64,000 bases of DNA from Dastarcus helophoroides (Eukaryota; Arthropoda; Insecta; Coleoptera; Bothrideridae): the NCBI GenBank assembly GCA_028583605.1, contig CM053331.1, positions 35,575,283 through 35,639,282 on the forward strand. Reading direction: 5' to 3'. The notes beneath the pieces were generated by a model, which saw only the letters and a program-made list of their open reading frames with translations, did no database searches and was not told the DNA's origin. Both the position numbers and the translations under genes were made by a program. Positions within the stretch are counted from its first letter, which is position 1. Every line of letters starts with the position of its first letter. Below, in pieces: positions 35,007 to 48,200 of this stretch.

Positions 35007-35737
35007 CCTGGTCATCGTATCAACGAATTTAAACAAAACATCATTCTGCAATCTGCACGAACTCTTCAAAGCTCTGCAAGCCGATTAAGTTACTTTTGTT
35101 ACATTTACCCAAACTGAATGTTGCATGAGAAAGTATGTTTGATCGGCAGTACCATCGATCCTAATCTACTGTGTGGTTCTTAATTAAAACCAAAAACAAT
35201 TTAAAACATTAAAATGAAACATTCTCGCAATTTAACAAATTTAAAAACGCTCTTCTTTAAAAATAATTGACGATGCTGTTTACCATCGATGTTAAAAGTC
35301 AAAATTTTAAAAAGTAAATTAAATGTTAAACTTAATTCAAAAAAACAAAAAATTAGAAACAAAAAATTCAAATTTAAATTCCTCAAATTTCGTCAAAATA
35401 TTGAAATTCCAGAAAACCGGAACATTTAGAATATTTAATTTCCAAATTTTTCGAAATTATACCATTTAAGAAAAAGAATATTCGATTTTTTTCCGCTATT
35501 TTGATTTTCCCAGCAAATTCGAGTTTCTCTTCAAATTTTGGTTTCAATCTGATTTCAATTCATCTCGATAATTCGACTTTTATGAAAATTTGGATTTTAA
35601 CAGTTAAATTTTAAAACTTTCGAGTTCTATTTAAAGTTTTGAATCAAAATTGTAACTGAAGACTCGAAATGTAGATCGTTTTCTGCCAATTTCGATTTTT
35701 TTTTTTGGAAAAATTTCGACTTGAATCGTCAACCCTG

Positions 35738-35890
35738 ATGGTGGACTCTGATTGGTCGGAAACATGTTTATTAATTTTATTTAACATTTTTGCGACCCAG
35801 TTTGGAAATATTTAAATTTTTATTAATGAATGTTGACAATATTCTAAAACATTTTTTGAAATATCACTACGTGATATCTAAATTTATTTA
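35738..35890. mobile_element. M2 MITE fragment, left end
   Basis: GATGGTGGACTCTGATTGGTC, GGAAACATG, then ATTTTATTTAACATTTTTGC and CAGTTTGGAAATATTTAAAT, followed by CACTACGTGATATCTAAATT. The outer end is the inverse of the end seen after the copies at 14.6 and 56.3 kb. Confidence 0.65.
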
Positions 35891-35899
35891 AAACGTCAA

Positions 35900-38450
35900 A
35901 TTTTTACTTTTTTTTTAATGCTGACGTTCAAATATTTGCTTTTTCTGAATTCAACTCTTAAAAATGTTGACGTTCTTTTGAAGAATTCGACTGTTCGAAA
36001 ATTTTGTTTTCCAAAATTTCGACCTTTTCGCAAATCTTTATTGTAAAATTTCGACTCTTTAAAATTTTGGCTTTTTTAAATCTTCACTTTCAAAATTTCC
36101 ATTTTTTTGAAAATTCGACTTGTGATCTAAATTTCATACTTTAATCTTTATTCAAAATTTCGACTCTTTTTAAAATTTTGGCTTTTTAAAATCTTCACTT
36201 TCAAAATTTCCATTTTTTTGAAAATTCGACTTGCGCTCTAAATTTCATGCTTTTATCTTTATTCTAAAATTTCGACTTGTGATTTAAATTTCATGCTTCT
36301 CTCGAAATTGCGTATTTTGTTAATTTCGACTTTTAAAAAATCTGCTTATTTTGAAAATGTTGCCTTTTTCCTTCAAAATTTGGGCTTTATTTTTGTATTT
36401 CGACTATTTTTGAGAAAATCTGCTTTGCTTAAAAATTTCACTTTTTTTATTTTTGACATTTTTCAAGAATTCGTTCGACTTTTGTTCGAAAATCTTTCCT
36501 TTTTTCAAAATTTCGATTTTTCCGCAAAATTTTTATTTATTTTAAAAATTTCGACTATTTTTACAATTTTAACTTAATTTCAACTTTGTCTGAAAATTTT
36601 GATTTTTTTTTTCTAAATTTCGACTTTTTTCCAAATTTTGATTTTTTCCCAATTGTGACTTGTTAAATTTCGACTTTGAAAGAAACTCCATTTTTTTTAA
36701 TCTCGCCCCGCCTTTTTTCTAATAATTATGATTTTTTTCTGTAATTCATTTTTTTTAAATTCTACTTTTTTGAAAATTTGGAGTTATTAAAAAGGCTCCT
36801 TTTCGACTTTTTGGAAAATTTTGAAATATCTAAGCTTTCAATAAAATCGAAATTTACAAAAAAGTAGACATTTAAAAAAGTCGACATTTAAAAAAGTCCC
36901 AATTCTTCAAAAAAGTATAAAAATATTTTAATTTGGAAAAAGATCGAAATTATCAATAAAAGTGGAGACTTTTGGAAAAAAATCAATATTTAAAAAAAAA
37001 ATCACAATTCTGAAAAGAATTAACTCTTTAAAAAAGTCAAAATTGTCAAAAAGGGCCAAAATGTCCAAAACAATCGACATTTTCAAAATAGCCGAAGTTC
37101 TAAAGATACTTAGGGTTAGAATTTCAAAAAAAAAAGGCAAAATTTTGAAATAATTGATTGATAACATTTTCAAAAAATGCCAGATTTTTTGAGAAAGTTC
37201 TTACGTTTCAAGAAAGCTAACATTTCGATTAAAAAAAGCCAAATTTGGTAAAAAGGTCAAAACTTTGAAGAAAATGGAAATTTTAAAAATATTGAAATTT
37301 TGAAATACCCAAGCTTTCAATAAAATCGAAATTTACAAAAAAGTAGACATTTAAAAAAGTCCAATTTTTCAAAAAAAGTGTAAAAATATCCTAATTTGGA
37401 AAAAGGTCGAAATTATCAATAACAGTGGAAATTTTTGGAAAAAAATCAATAATTTCAAAAAAATCACAATTCTATAAATAATTAAATTTTTAAAAATGGG
37501 TTGAAATTATCAGTAACAGTGGACATTTTTGGAAAAAAATTATAATTCTGTAAATAATTAACTTTCTAAAAAAAGTTAATATTGTCAAAAAAAAGGACGA
37601 AATTTTTAAAACAATCGACATTTTCAAAAAAGTCGAAGTTCCCAAAAGACATAGGTTAGAATTTGAAGAAAAAGTCAAAATTTTGAAAAAATTGATTGTG
37701 GACATTTTCAAAAAATGCCAAATTTTTCGAGAAAGAGCCGAAATTTCCATAAAAAAATCGAAAGGTCTAAGGTTTCAAGCAAGCTAAAATTTCGACAAAA
37801 AAAGTCAAATTTGGCGAAAAAGGTCTAAAAAATGGAAGTTTTAAATAAGTTAAAATTTTGAAATGTTTAAACTTTCTAAAAGACTTACAAAAATAAATCA
37901 ACCTTTAAAAAATCCGAATTCTTCGAAAAAATAAAAAAGTTCTAATTTAGAAAAAATTCGAAATTATCAGTAAAAGTCGAAATGGTGAAAAAAGAAATTT
38001 TCAAAAAATCAAAATTCTGAAAAGTACAACTTTTTTAAAAAACTGATAATTGTCAAAAAAGGTCGAAATTTCCAAAACAATCGACAAACTGTTGCCCAAC
38101 TATTTAACTTAGGCTAGAACTTCGAGAAAAATTGCAAGTTTTCAAAAAAATATGATTATTTTTAAAATATTGACTTTTCAAAAAAAAGAGCCGAACATTT
38201 CGAGAAAAAAACCGAAATTTTCTTTAAAAAATCGACAATTTGGAAAACGTCGAACTTTTAGGAAGTTAATTTGAATAAATAAGTTAAAACATCGAAAAAA
38301 AGCTAAAATGTCGAAAAAAGACAAAATTTTGAAAAAAATCGAAATTTTGAAAAGAAAAAGAAGAATTTGGACTATCCAAATTTCCAAAAATAACTCGAAA
38401 TTTTAAAAAAAATCGAATTCGTCGAAAAACTGGCGAAGAAAAAGCTAATT
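35900..38450. other. Cryptically simple AT-rich block with strand switch near 36.8 kb
   Basis: No gene. From 35.9 to 36.8 kb the plus strand reads as T-rich words (TTTCGACTTTT, TTCAAAATTTCGAC). From 36.83 kb on it reads the complement (AAAAAGTCGAAATTTTC). Within the right part a ~480-bp repeat is visible: TTCAATAAAATCGAAATTTA occurs at about 36838 and 37317. Confidence 0.6.
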
Positions 38451-38741
38451 TAAAATGAATGAAAATTAACACACTTTCCAAAGAAGATGCAGAGAATATT
38501 TTGAAAACATTTTAACTTTCGAAAAAAAAAAGAAAATTGTTTGATCCCTACTACTGAAAATGTAGTCTGTCCAGCAAATATTTTTACTAATTTTGACACA
38601 ATGTTGTGCAATTTGAACAGCAAAATCCACCTTCTTTCCTTGGGTATCTCCTCGGTCTTGGTCACTTTGATTAAATTGTCATGAATGGCAAAAGTATTTA
38701 AATCTTTTTAACACTAATTTGCTTACCTCAATAATTATTGG

Positions 38742-38907
38742 AGAGCAGCTTGATTGCGCTTTGTCCAAAGCTCAGTATTTTGTTGCTAGAGCAACTTCGA
38801 TACTAAACATCTCTACAATCAAGAAGAGCTGCTTGATTGCACCTTGTCCAAAAGCTTAGTATTTCGTTGCTAGAGCAACCTCAACACTAAACATCTCTAA
38901 AATCTAA
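38742..38907. repeat. 83-bp direct duplication below the Evi5 stop
   Basis: AGAGCAGCTTGATTGCGCTT at 38742 and AGAGCTGCTTGATTGCACCT at 38825 start two copies that share TTGCTAGAGCAAC and CTAAACATCTCTA. They would lie in the Evi5 3' UTR. Confidence 0.8.
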
Positions 38908-38937
38908 AGATTCCCTACAAGTTTAGTCAGTCGTGTG

Positions 38938-39213
38938 TCAGACCTGCGGTGCCCCGCTCGTTTGGTCCGTTTGATGGTTATTGTTCAGTTTGGAATCTAT
39001 GTGGGGATCTTTGCAACTGAACTTATTGCACATATCGCTAAATGTCAAGTCCGGCTGGGAGGTAGGGGATTCAATGTTTATTCTAAGCGTAGGATCGTCC
39101 AATCTGATTTTGGTGTCTTCATCCGTGCTGTCGATGGAAGAGGACCGTTGGGATTGTAACCGCTCGTTGCCGGATCCGATCCATCTCTTTTTAAACGATT
39201 CGAGCCTCATGAC
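38938..39213 (-). CDS. Evi5: Evi5 C-terminal exon with stop
   Basis: 91 codons, VMRLESFKKRWIGSGNERL to QTSGAPQV, then TGA at 38940-38938. The tail is rich in Ser, Thr and Asp (SQRSSSIDSTDEDTK), a likely phosphorylated, disordered end. Acceptor TTAACACAG. A GTAAGC donor-like site at 38726-38721 downstream suggests a possible 3' UTR intron. Confidence 0.87.
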   Translation of the reverse strand, partial: VMRLESFKKRWIGSGNERLQSQRSSSIDSTDEDTKIRLDDPTLRINIESPTSQPDLTFSDMCNKFSCKDPHIDSKLNNNHQTDQTSGAPQV

Positions 39214-42200
39214 CTGTGTTAATTCAAAAATGAAATTGTGGCGCCAAACTGACAAGTTTCTTTCACTCTTGCACGCATGCGAAAGCAAAACTTACAGGCT
39301 GACCTTAAAATGTAAAAAATTGCTCTACCCAAGTTACAACGTTTTGAAAAACTTGGGTTTTTCATGTTGTTTAATTCCTGTGACTAATTTAAACATATTC
39401 GGCGCCCTTTGAGCAACACAATTTTAGATTCATTAAAAGCAAATGATTCAATCCTTGTTAATCTAAAAATGAATGAACTTCTACTGGTCACAGTTTCGGA
39501 ATCTGCTGGTTTCTGAGTTGAACCCTCTCGTCACTCTCTGTTGAATTCAGGGTAAATTGCGAGTGACGAAACGTCGTCTAACTTTACGTGGATTCAACCC
39601 AGAAGCCGGAAAATTTCGTAAACCTAATTTCAAACGAAATGAGAAATAATTCAACGCATACCATGCACGAAAATCAACCGCTACAAGCATTTGATTGGAT
39701 AAAATGGCAATTAAGTTAAATAACGTACGATTCGCACGTGGGTACAAAGCTTTATGAAACGAATCTTTTGTTTCATCAAGTGCATCGTGGGTTTATTTTA
39801 ACAATTTCGTCGAAATTTATGTATTTATTTACAATTACATTCAACACAGAAGATGCACTAAATTGATAACTAGTGCAGTTTTAACGTGCAGCCCAACACT
39901 TAGCCAACGAATTGTCTTATTTCTGAAGCTTTAGATCTTCAACTTGTTATATAGCAGTGGTTCTCAACATCATACATCATATTGATTATAATCGGTAGCT
40001 CAGTCTGCTAAATTATAAGAACTTATGTTGAACTTTCTTGACATGGTTTTATTAGTATTGTCGAATAAATTTCCACTTGTCTAATCGGTAAATCTGGTCT
40101 AGATTGTTTAATTCTATTTTAATATCATGAGTCAATGCCTTATTTTTTATCAGTTCCATTATGTTATTAACGGAATTCACAGTAGCAATGTCATTAAAAG
40201 CACAGAAAATATATATCTTGCGCACTCGGCGACTATCGTTATACGCTTCAGATTATCGAGACCACCCGATGAGAGAATTTTCAAATTTCGCCTTTGAATT
40301 CAAAAATCTCCACAATCTAATTTCGACCATTAGCAAGAGACTTAAATTTTTCGTTTTGGTGCGAATTTAAAACTTCGAAAAAAGGTCAAAATATTCGGAT
40401 ACGAAAGTCGGTATTTTTCAAAAAGAAAAAACGAAAAATTTACAAAAAATCCGAATTTCTAAAACACTAAAATGTCTCAAAAAATCACAATAATCACAAC
40501 AGTCTAATTTTACAATAAACAAGAAAAATATTTCAAAATATTCAAAAAATTTGAAAATTCAAATACGAAAGACAAAATTTGGGAAAAATCGACATAGGGA
40601 AAGTTGATTTTGTAATAAGTGCAAAATTTTGAAATAAATTGAGTTTTAAATGTCGAAATTTTTAAAAGAAGTCGAAATTTTCAAAAGAAATCGAAATTTT
40701 TCAAGTCAAAGATTTCAAAGCCAATTTTCAAAAAAGTCAAATTCTTTCAAAAAAAGGCGAAATTTAAAAAGTGGAAATTTAAAAAAAAAATTGAAACTTT
40801 GAAATTACAAAATTTCCAAAATAGGTTGAAATTTTTAAAAATTTAAAATTTTGGGAAAAATGGAGATTCTGAAATGATAAAATTTTTAAAAAGTCAAAAT
40901 TTTCAGAAAAGTTGAAATTTTTAAAAAGCCGAAATTTTCAAAAAAAATCAAATTCTTTCAAAAAAAGTCAAATTCTGTTTAAAAAAGTCGAAATTTAAAA
41001 AGTGGAAATTCTGAAGAAAAAAATATGTATTTTTGAAATTACAAAATTTTCAAAATAGGTCGAGATTTTTCAAATCGAAATTTTTGAAAAAGGCAAAATT
41101 AAAATCAAAATGTCGATATTTTAAAAAAGTCAATCGATGTCTTCAAAAAAAAATTTGAAATTTTTGACAAAATGAAGGTCGAGATTGATTTTTTAAAATT
41201 CAAAATTTTGGGAAAATAGAGGTTGTGAAATGATGAAATTTTAAAAAAAGTCAAAATTTTCGAAACTGTTGAAATTTTTAAAAAAGTCAAATTCTTTCAA
41301 AAAAGAGAAATTTTGAAAAAAAAATTGTAACTTTGAAATTACAAAATTTCCAAAATGGGTCGAAATATTTTAAAAATTCAAAATTTTGGGGCAAATGGAG
41401 ATTCTGAAATGAGGAACTTTTGAAAAAATCAAAATTTTAAGAAAAAGTCAAAATTTTCAAAAAAGTCAAATTCTTTCAAAAAAAAAGACAAAATTTAAAA
41501 AGTGGAAATTTTGAAGAAAAAAATTGTAAAATTACAATTTTTTTCTTTTTTGAAATTAGAAAATTTCCAAAATAGTTAAAAAATGTTTAAAAATTCAAAA
41601 TTTTGAGGAAAATGGAGATTCTGAAATGATAAAATTTTTAAAAAATCAAAATTTTCGAAAAAGTCGAAATTTCCAAGAGTCAATATTTTCAAAAAAGTCA
41701 AATTCTTTCAAAAAAAGTCGAAATTTAAAAAGTGGAAATTTTGAAAAAAAATTGAAACTTTGAAATTACAAAATTTCCAAATTAGGTTGAGATTTTTTAG
41801 AAATTCGAAATTTGAAAAAATGGAGGTTCTGAAATGATGAGATTGTCAAAAAGTCAAAATTTTCGAAAAAATCGAAATTTCAAAAAAATCAAATTCGTTA
41901 AAAAAAACGAAATTTAAAGTGGAAATTTTGAAGAAAAAAAATTGTAATTTTAAAATTACAAAATTTCCAAAATAAGTTGAAAGTTTTTAAAAATTCAAAA
42001 TTTTTGGAAAAATGGATATTCAGAAATGATGAGATTTTCAAAGTCAAAATTTTCGAAAAAGTCGAAATTTTTAACAAAGTCAAATTCTTTCAAAACAAAG
42101 TCGAAATTTAAAAAATGGAAATTTTTAAAAAAAGTTGTTATTTTGAAATTACAAAATTTCCCAAATAAGTTGAAATTTTTTAAAAATTCGAAAATTTGAA

Positions 42201-45200
42201 AAAATGGGGATTCTGAACTGATAAAATTTTCAAAAAGTCAAAATTGACGAAAAAGTCGAAATTTTCAATAAAATCAAATTGTTTCAAAAAAAGTGGAAAT
42301 TTTGAAAAGAAATTGTATCTTTAAAATTACAAAATTTCCAAAATAGGTTGAGATTTTCTAAAAATTCTAATTTCCGAGGAAAATGGAGATTCTGAAATGA
42401 GATTTTCAAAAAATCAAAATTTTCAAAAAAAAAGTCGATTTTCGAAAAAGTCGAAATTTTCAATAAAATCAAATTGTTTCAAAAAAAGTGGAAATTTTGA
42501 AAAGAAATTGTAACTTTAAAATTACAAAATTTCCAAAATAGGTTGAGATTTTTTAAAAATTCAATATTTTGAAAAAATGGAGATTCTGAAATAATGAAAT
42601 TTTCAAAAGTTAAAATTTTTGAAAAAGCCGAAATTTTCAAAAAAGTCAAATTCTTTCAAAAAGTCAAAATTTAAAAAGGGGAAATTTGAAGAAAAAAAAT
42701 TCAACATTTTGGGAAAATGGAGACTCTGAGATGATGAGATTTTCAAAAAGTCAAAATTTTCGAAAAAGTCGCAATTTTTGACACAATGAAAATTCTCAAG
42801 AAGGGAACATTTTAAAAAAGTCCAAATCCACAGAAAAATATAATAAATAAGTTAAAATTTTGGAAAAAGTTGAAGTTTTGAAAAAATTGGGATTTTGAAA
42901 TGACGAAATTGATAAAAAGTTGAAATATTTGAAAGTCGAAATTTTTATAAAAGTCAAAATTAAAATAAGACTGTCGAGGTTTTTAGAAAGTCAGTCAAAG
43001 TCTTAAAATAAAAATTCGAAATTTTGAAAGAAAGTGCAAATTATTAAAAAAAGTTTAAACTTTAAAAAAGGGTAACATTTTTAATAAGTGGAAATTCAGA
43101 AAGGAGGATAAATTGGAGAAAAAGTTTTTGAAATAAATTGGGAACTTCGAAATGTCGAAATTTTCAAAGCAAGTCAAGATTTTTAAAAACATCGAAATTC
43201 GAAAAAGGGTAATTTTGAAATAACAAAATTTTCAAAATAAGTTCAAACTTTGAAAAAGGTCGAAGTTTTTAGAAAATGGGGATTTTGAAATGACGAAATT
43301 TTCAAAATGTCAACAGTTTTAAAAGTCGAAATGTTTGAAAAAATCAAAATTAAAATAATAGTGCCAACATTTTCAGAAAGTCAGTCGAACTCTTCAAATA
43401 AAAATTCGAAATTTTGAAAGAAAATGCAAATTTACAAAAAAGTTTAATTTTCAAAAAAAGGTTACATTTTTAAAAAGTCGAAATTTACAAAAGAGGATAA
43501 ATTGAAGAAAAATCCAAAATTTGAAATAAATTGGGGACTCTGAAATGTCTAAATTTTCAAAACAAGTCAATATTTTTAGAAACATCGAAATTCGAAAAAG
43601 TGGTAATTTTGAAATCACAAAATTTTCAAAATAAGTTCAAACTTTGGAAAAAGTTAAGTTTTGAAAAAATAGAGATTTTTGAAATTGATAAATAGATGAA
43701 ATGTTTGAAAGTCGAAATTTTTGAAAAAGTCAACATTAAAATAAGAGCGTCGACATTTTCAGAAAGTCAGTCGAAGTCTTAAAATAAAAATTCGAAATTT
43801 TGAAAGAAAATGCAAATTTTCAAAAAAAGTTTAATTTTCAAAAAAGGTTACATTTTAAAAAGTCGAAATTGACAAAAAAGGATAAATTGGAGAAAAATCC
43901 GAAACTTTTGAAATAAATTGTGGACTTTGAAATGTCGCGAAGTTTTCAAAACAAATCAATATTTTCAGAAACATCGAAATTCGAAAAAGTGGTGGTTGTT
44001 GAAATGAAAAAATTTTCAAAATAAGTTAAAACTTTGGAAAAAGTTGAAGTTTTGAAAAAATGGGGATTTTTGAAATGACGAAATTGATAGATAAATAGTT
44101 GAAATGTTTGAAAGTCGAAATTTTTGAAAAAGTCAACATTAAAATAAGAGCATCGATATTTTCAGGAATGCAGCCGAAGTCTTCGAACAAAAATTTGAAA
44201 TTCTGAAAGAAAATGCAAATTTTTAAGAAAGTTTAATTTTCAAAAAAGGTTACATTTTAAAAAATCGAAATTGACAAAAAAGGATAAATTGGAGAAAAAT
44301 TCGAAACTTTTGAAATAAATTGTGGACTTTGAAATGTCGCGAAGTTTTCAAAACAAATCAATATTTTTAGAAACATCGAAATTCGAAAAAGTGGTAATTT
44401 TGAAATCACAAAATTTTCAAAATAAGTTCAAACTTTGGAAAAAGTTAAGTTTTGAAAAAATAGAGATTTTTGAAATTGATAAATAGATGAAATGTTTGAA
44501 AGTCGAAATTTTTGAAAAAGTCAACATTAAAATAAGAGCGTCGACATTTTCAGAAAGTCAGTCGAAGTCTTAAAATAAAAATTCGAAATTTTGAAAGAAA
44601 ATGCAAATTTTCAAAAAAAGTTTAATTTTCAAAAAAGGTTACATTTTAAAAAGTCGAAATTGACAAAAAAGGATAAATTGGAGAAAAATCCGAAACTTTT
44701 GAAATAAATTGTGGACTTTGAAATGTCGCGAAGTTTTCAAAACAAATCAATATTTTCAGAAACATCGAAATTTGAAAAAGTGGTGATTTTAAAATGACAA
44801 AATTTTTAAAATAAGTTAAAATTTTGGAAAAAGTCGAAGTTTTGAACAAATGGGGATTTCAAAATGACAAAATTTTCAAAATGTCGAAATTTTTGAAAGT
44901 CGAACTTTTGAAAAAGTCAAAATTAAAATAAGAGTGTCGACATTTTCAGAAAGTCAGTCGAAGTCTTCAAATAAAAATTCGAAATTTTAAAAGAAAATGG
45001 AAATTTTTTAAAAAAAGTTTAATTTTCGAAAGAGATTATATTTTAAAAAAGTCGAGATCCACAAAAGGGGATAAATTGAAGAAAAAGCCTAAATTTTGAA
45101 ATAAATTGGGGACTTTGAAATGCCGAAATTTTCAAAACAAGCCAACATTTTTAAAATAAGTTAAAATTTTGGAAAAAGTCGAAGTTTTGAAAAGATGGGG

Positions 45201-48200
45201 ATTTTGAATTGACGAAATTGATAAAAAGTCGAAATTTTTGAAAGTCGAAATTTTTGAAAAAGTCAAAATTTTTGATATTTTCAGGAAGTCAGTAGAAGTC
45301 TTCAAAAAAGGTCGAAATTTTTCAAGAGAAACATTCACAAAAAAAAAATTGGAGAAAAAGCCGAAATCCTGAAAAAATATAATTTTTCAATCTAAGCTGA
45401 AATTTTGAGAAAAAGACGAAATTTTGTAAAAAAAAATTTAAAATAAATGCAAATAATCGCAAAATTAAATTATTAAAACAGAGGCGCATTTGAATATTTA
45501 AGGGTAATTTTGAGAAATATCTGGATAAAATACAGGAAAGTTTCAGGAAATTTTCGCCGGTTGAGAACCACTGCTTTAAAGAGTAACATGCTTAGTATCT
45601 AGAGCAAATTTTGGTCATGCACTTTTTTTCCATGTTTACCGAACGTTTAACTTACTCGAGCCACTTCCAGGGCTCTGTATCCGGACTGGTCAGAGGCGTG
45701 GGAAACTGTACAATGTAAAGTTAGGAAAACGGCACTAAATTATTTCAAATTTACAAATTATATGTTAATAAAGCTCGAAATGTACACGTTTTGAATGAAG
45801 CCAAAGCTTGTGCCTTTGTTAACATATAACAAACTGATCAATTTGTGTGGTTAGTGCTCTAGTATTTTATTGACAAGATCATCACTTACCTCAGCTTGGA
45901 GCTCCGCTACTTTATCCTGAAGTTCCCTCACTTTGTCGCTGTCGTCGACCGAGTGGATCCTCAGTTCTCCCTCCGTGGCGATCTCTTGATTCTGTCATTA
46001 ATTACACAAGGATAAAATCGGTGGAACAAATTAGTAGCAAAAAGAAGAAAAGAATGTCAATCAGGAAATGGTGCGTCAAAGTTTCAATTCAAATTTCGCG
46101 CCATTTCGAAGATGGAGAAACCGATAAAGTGTGATAGAGGATTAAAAGAGAACTCTTCTAGATTATTCTTAGATAATGAACCAATCATTTGAAGATAAGC
46201 GGACTCGGTATTCCAAAATAAGTGGAATTCAAGAGGAGTCAATAAGGTCCAAAAGTGATAAACGATTTTTTTGTTGAAGCAACAAAGGGGCAAATACGGA
46301 ACACTGGAACCAGAGCTCTATTTACCTTCATTTCAAGCTGGCTAATCTGCTGAGTCAACTCGGCAACAGTCTGGGTTTTTTCAGCATCGCTGATCTTCGC
46401 ATTTATCAGCTCATCCTGCATTCTGCTCTCCAAGTCCGCGTACCTTCTCTGCTCCTCCAGAAGACGCGCTGCCGCTTCTCTATCTCTCAACTCTGCCGCC
46501 TCCAACAGCTCCTTCTGTTTCTTGATCTCTTCATCCTGCCTCCGAAGCTGATTGGTGCTCACTTGGACCTGAGTCTCCAACTCCATCACCTGCAACATGA
46601 ATCTCGTTAATCAGTAGATGTCATAAGTCAAAGGAGCCAATTATCAACAGTAGGACGATTAAAATTTATTTTGGGGACCAACTTTTCTAAACTTACACCT
46701 TAATTGAAGGATATGTCCTTGAAATGATAATTCATTTAGGATAGAAATCATGTTCATCTAAGACGGAAATGATGTTCACTTAAGGCAGAAATGATGTTCA
46801 TTTAAGGCAGAAATGATGTCCATTTAAGGCAGAAGTGATGTATATTTAAGGCAGAAAAGATGCCTTCTTAAGGCATGATGAGGTTACCTTAAGGCGCAGT
46901 TCCTTCAATTCGGTCAAGGTCTCCATCTCGCGGATCCTGGTCGTCATGAGCTCTTCCTCAACTTTCTGGATGTCGCTGCTGCGATTCTCCCAGAAATTTC
47001 CCAGAAGTTTTTTTGGTGTACTATGGGCTTCCCCTGACGGATTCTGTTCCTGTCGATGGTCCTAAATCAAAAGGTACAAATTGGGCACATCACCACAGTT
47101 GACCAATTACCTGTAAGTGCCTTTGCCATTGTGCGCTCAATTCGGAAACCCTCTGACGAAGATCCTTGAGGGACAAATTGGCTTCAGCTTCACGCAGTTT
47201 GACGGCTATCAGCTCTTCCTGTAGATGCGCCACGCTGTTATCCGGGGTGGTTTCCCTCAAAGTTTTCTTGTCTTCTTCAAGTTCGTGTATCCTCGCCCTC
47301 AGGTCTCTGATTAGGGCGTCGTTTTCCGCCTCGCGCAGTCGCACTTTAACCAGTTCTTCTTGAAGGCATTCTATCATTTCTTCTCTCTGTTGGAGCTGCT
47401 CTTGCTTCAGCGAGATCTCTTCAATCGAAGATTGCCTCGAAGTGTGCTGAAGAATTTAAATTGTGAACAGGAAAAACTATCTCAACTTTTTGGTTTTTTT
47501 ACGCATAATTTAAGACATAGACTTTGGCAGAATGATTCGCTTCGGAGAACGGCAGAATAATTCGCTTCAGGGAAGGGCAGAATTGTTTTCAAAAATCAAT
47601 TACCAAACATATTTTGTTAAAATTGCCAAAGATATTTCGTCAAAATTGCCAAAATATCACTTTAAAAAGATTCGGCTAAATTTTTTAGCTGTTCCAACTC
47701 AATCGAAATTCAGAACTAAATATAAAAATGAATTCAGTAGGACTTACAGTTTCTTCCATCATTAATGACAAAGAGCGAATTTTTTCGTTGGCCAACGCCA
47801 GCTGATGCGTGGTTTCCAGATGCGTGTGCCTCAAGGAGTCCAGCTCCCGTTGCACCACGAACGTAGTTTCTTCTTCTTCAGCTCGACTAACTTGTCCTCG
47901 CACCAAACGGTCAGCAAGGGCTTTGCTCTCTTCTTCCAACATTTCGCATCTGTGTCTGAGTTGTTTATTCTCCGTCCTTAATTTCTATTATCCACAAAGA
48001 CACAAAGAAATCATTTTTACCCACAATTCACTCGCGACGTATATTATTAGAGCAATGCGAACAGATGGAAATAAAGACAAATGGCGACGAATCGCCCTTG
48101 TAAACAATAGGCTGTATGCAAATAGAACACAACCTAGACTGCAGTATCCAGCCCTCAAAACATGTGTAGTACATCAGCCGAACTACCAACAGTTGAGCCG

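Larger units (their letters stand above)
39955..45573. mobile_element. hAT-like ends bracketing a 5.6-kb repeat block
   Basis: CAGTGGTTCTCAACAT begins at 39955 and GGTTGAGAACCACTG ends at 45573, so the same 14-bp terminus CAGTGGTTCTCAAC faces inward from both sides. This terminus is typical of many hAT elements. The adjoining 8-mers TTATATAG and CTTTAAAG agree at 5 of 8 positions and fit the usual nTnnnnAn pattern, but are not identical. No transposase; the interior is almost entirely AT-rich tandem repeats. Two unrelated elements could also give this picture. Confidence 0.5.

Noticed and set aside
38450..38665. Minus-strand frame with KTEEIPKERRWILLFKL
   Set aside because: Slightly more complex than its surroundings, but no family recognised, no convincing splice sites, and it runs into AT filler.
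39955..39980. TBC-domain exons for the Evi5-like gene between 32.3 and 38.9 kb
   Set aside because: I looked for RRGIP, IRRDIAR, YCQG and FHTSMYASSWF equivalents on the minus strand between the two genes and saw none, so the copy is treated as lacking the TBC domain.
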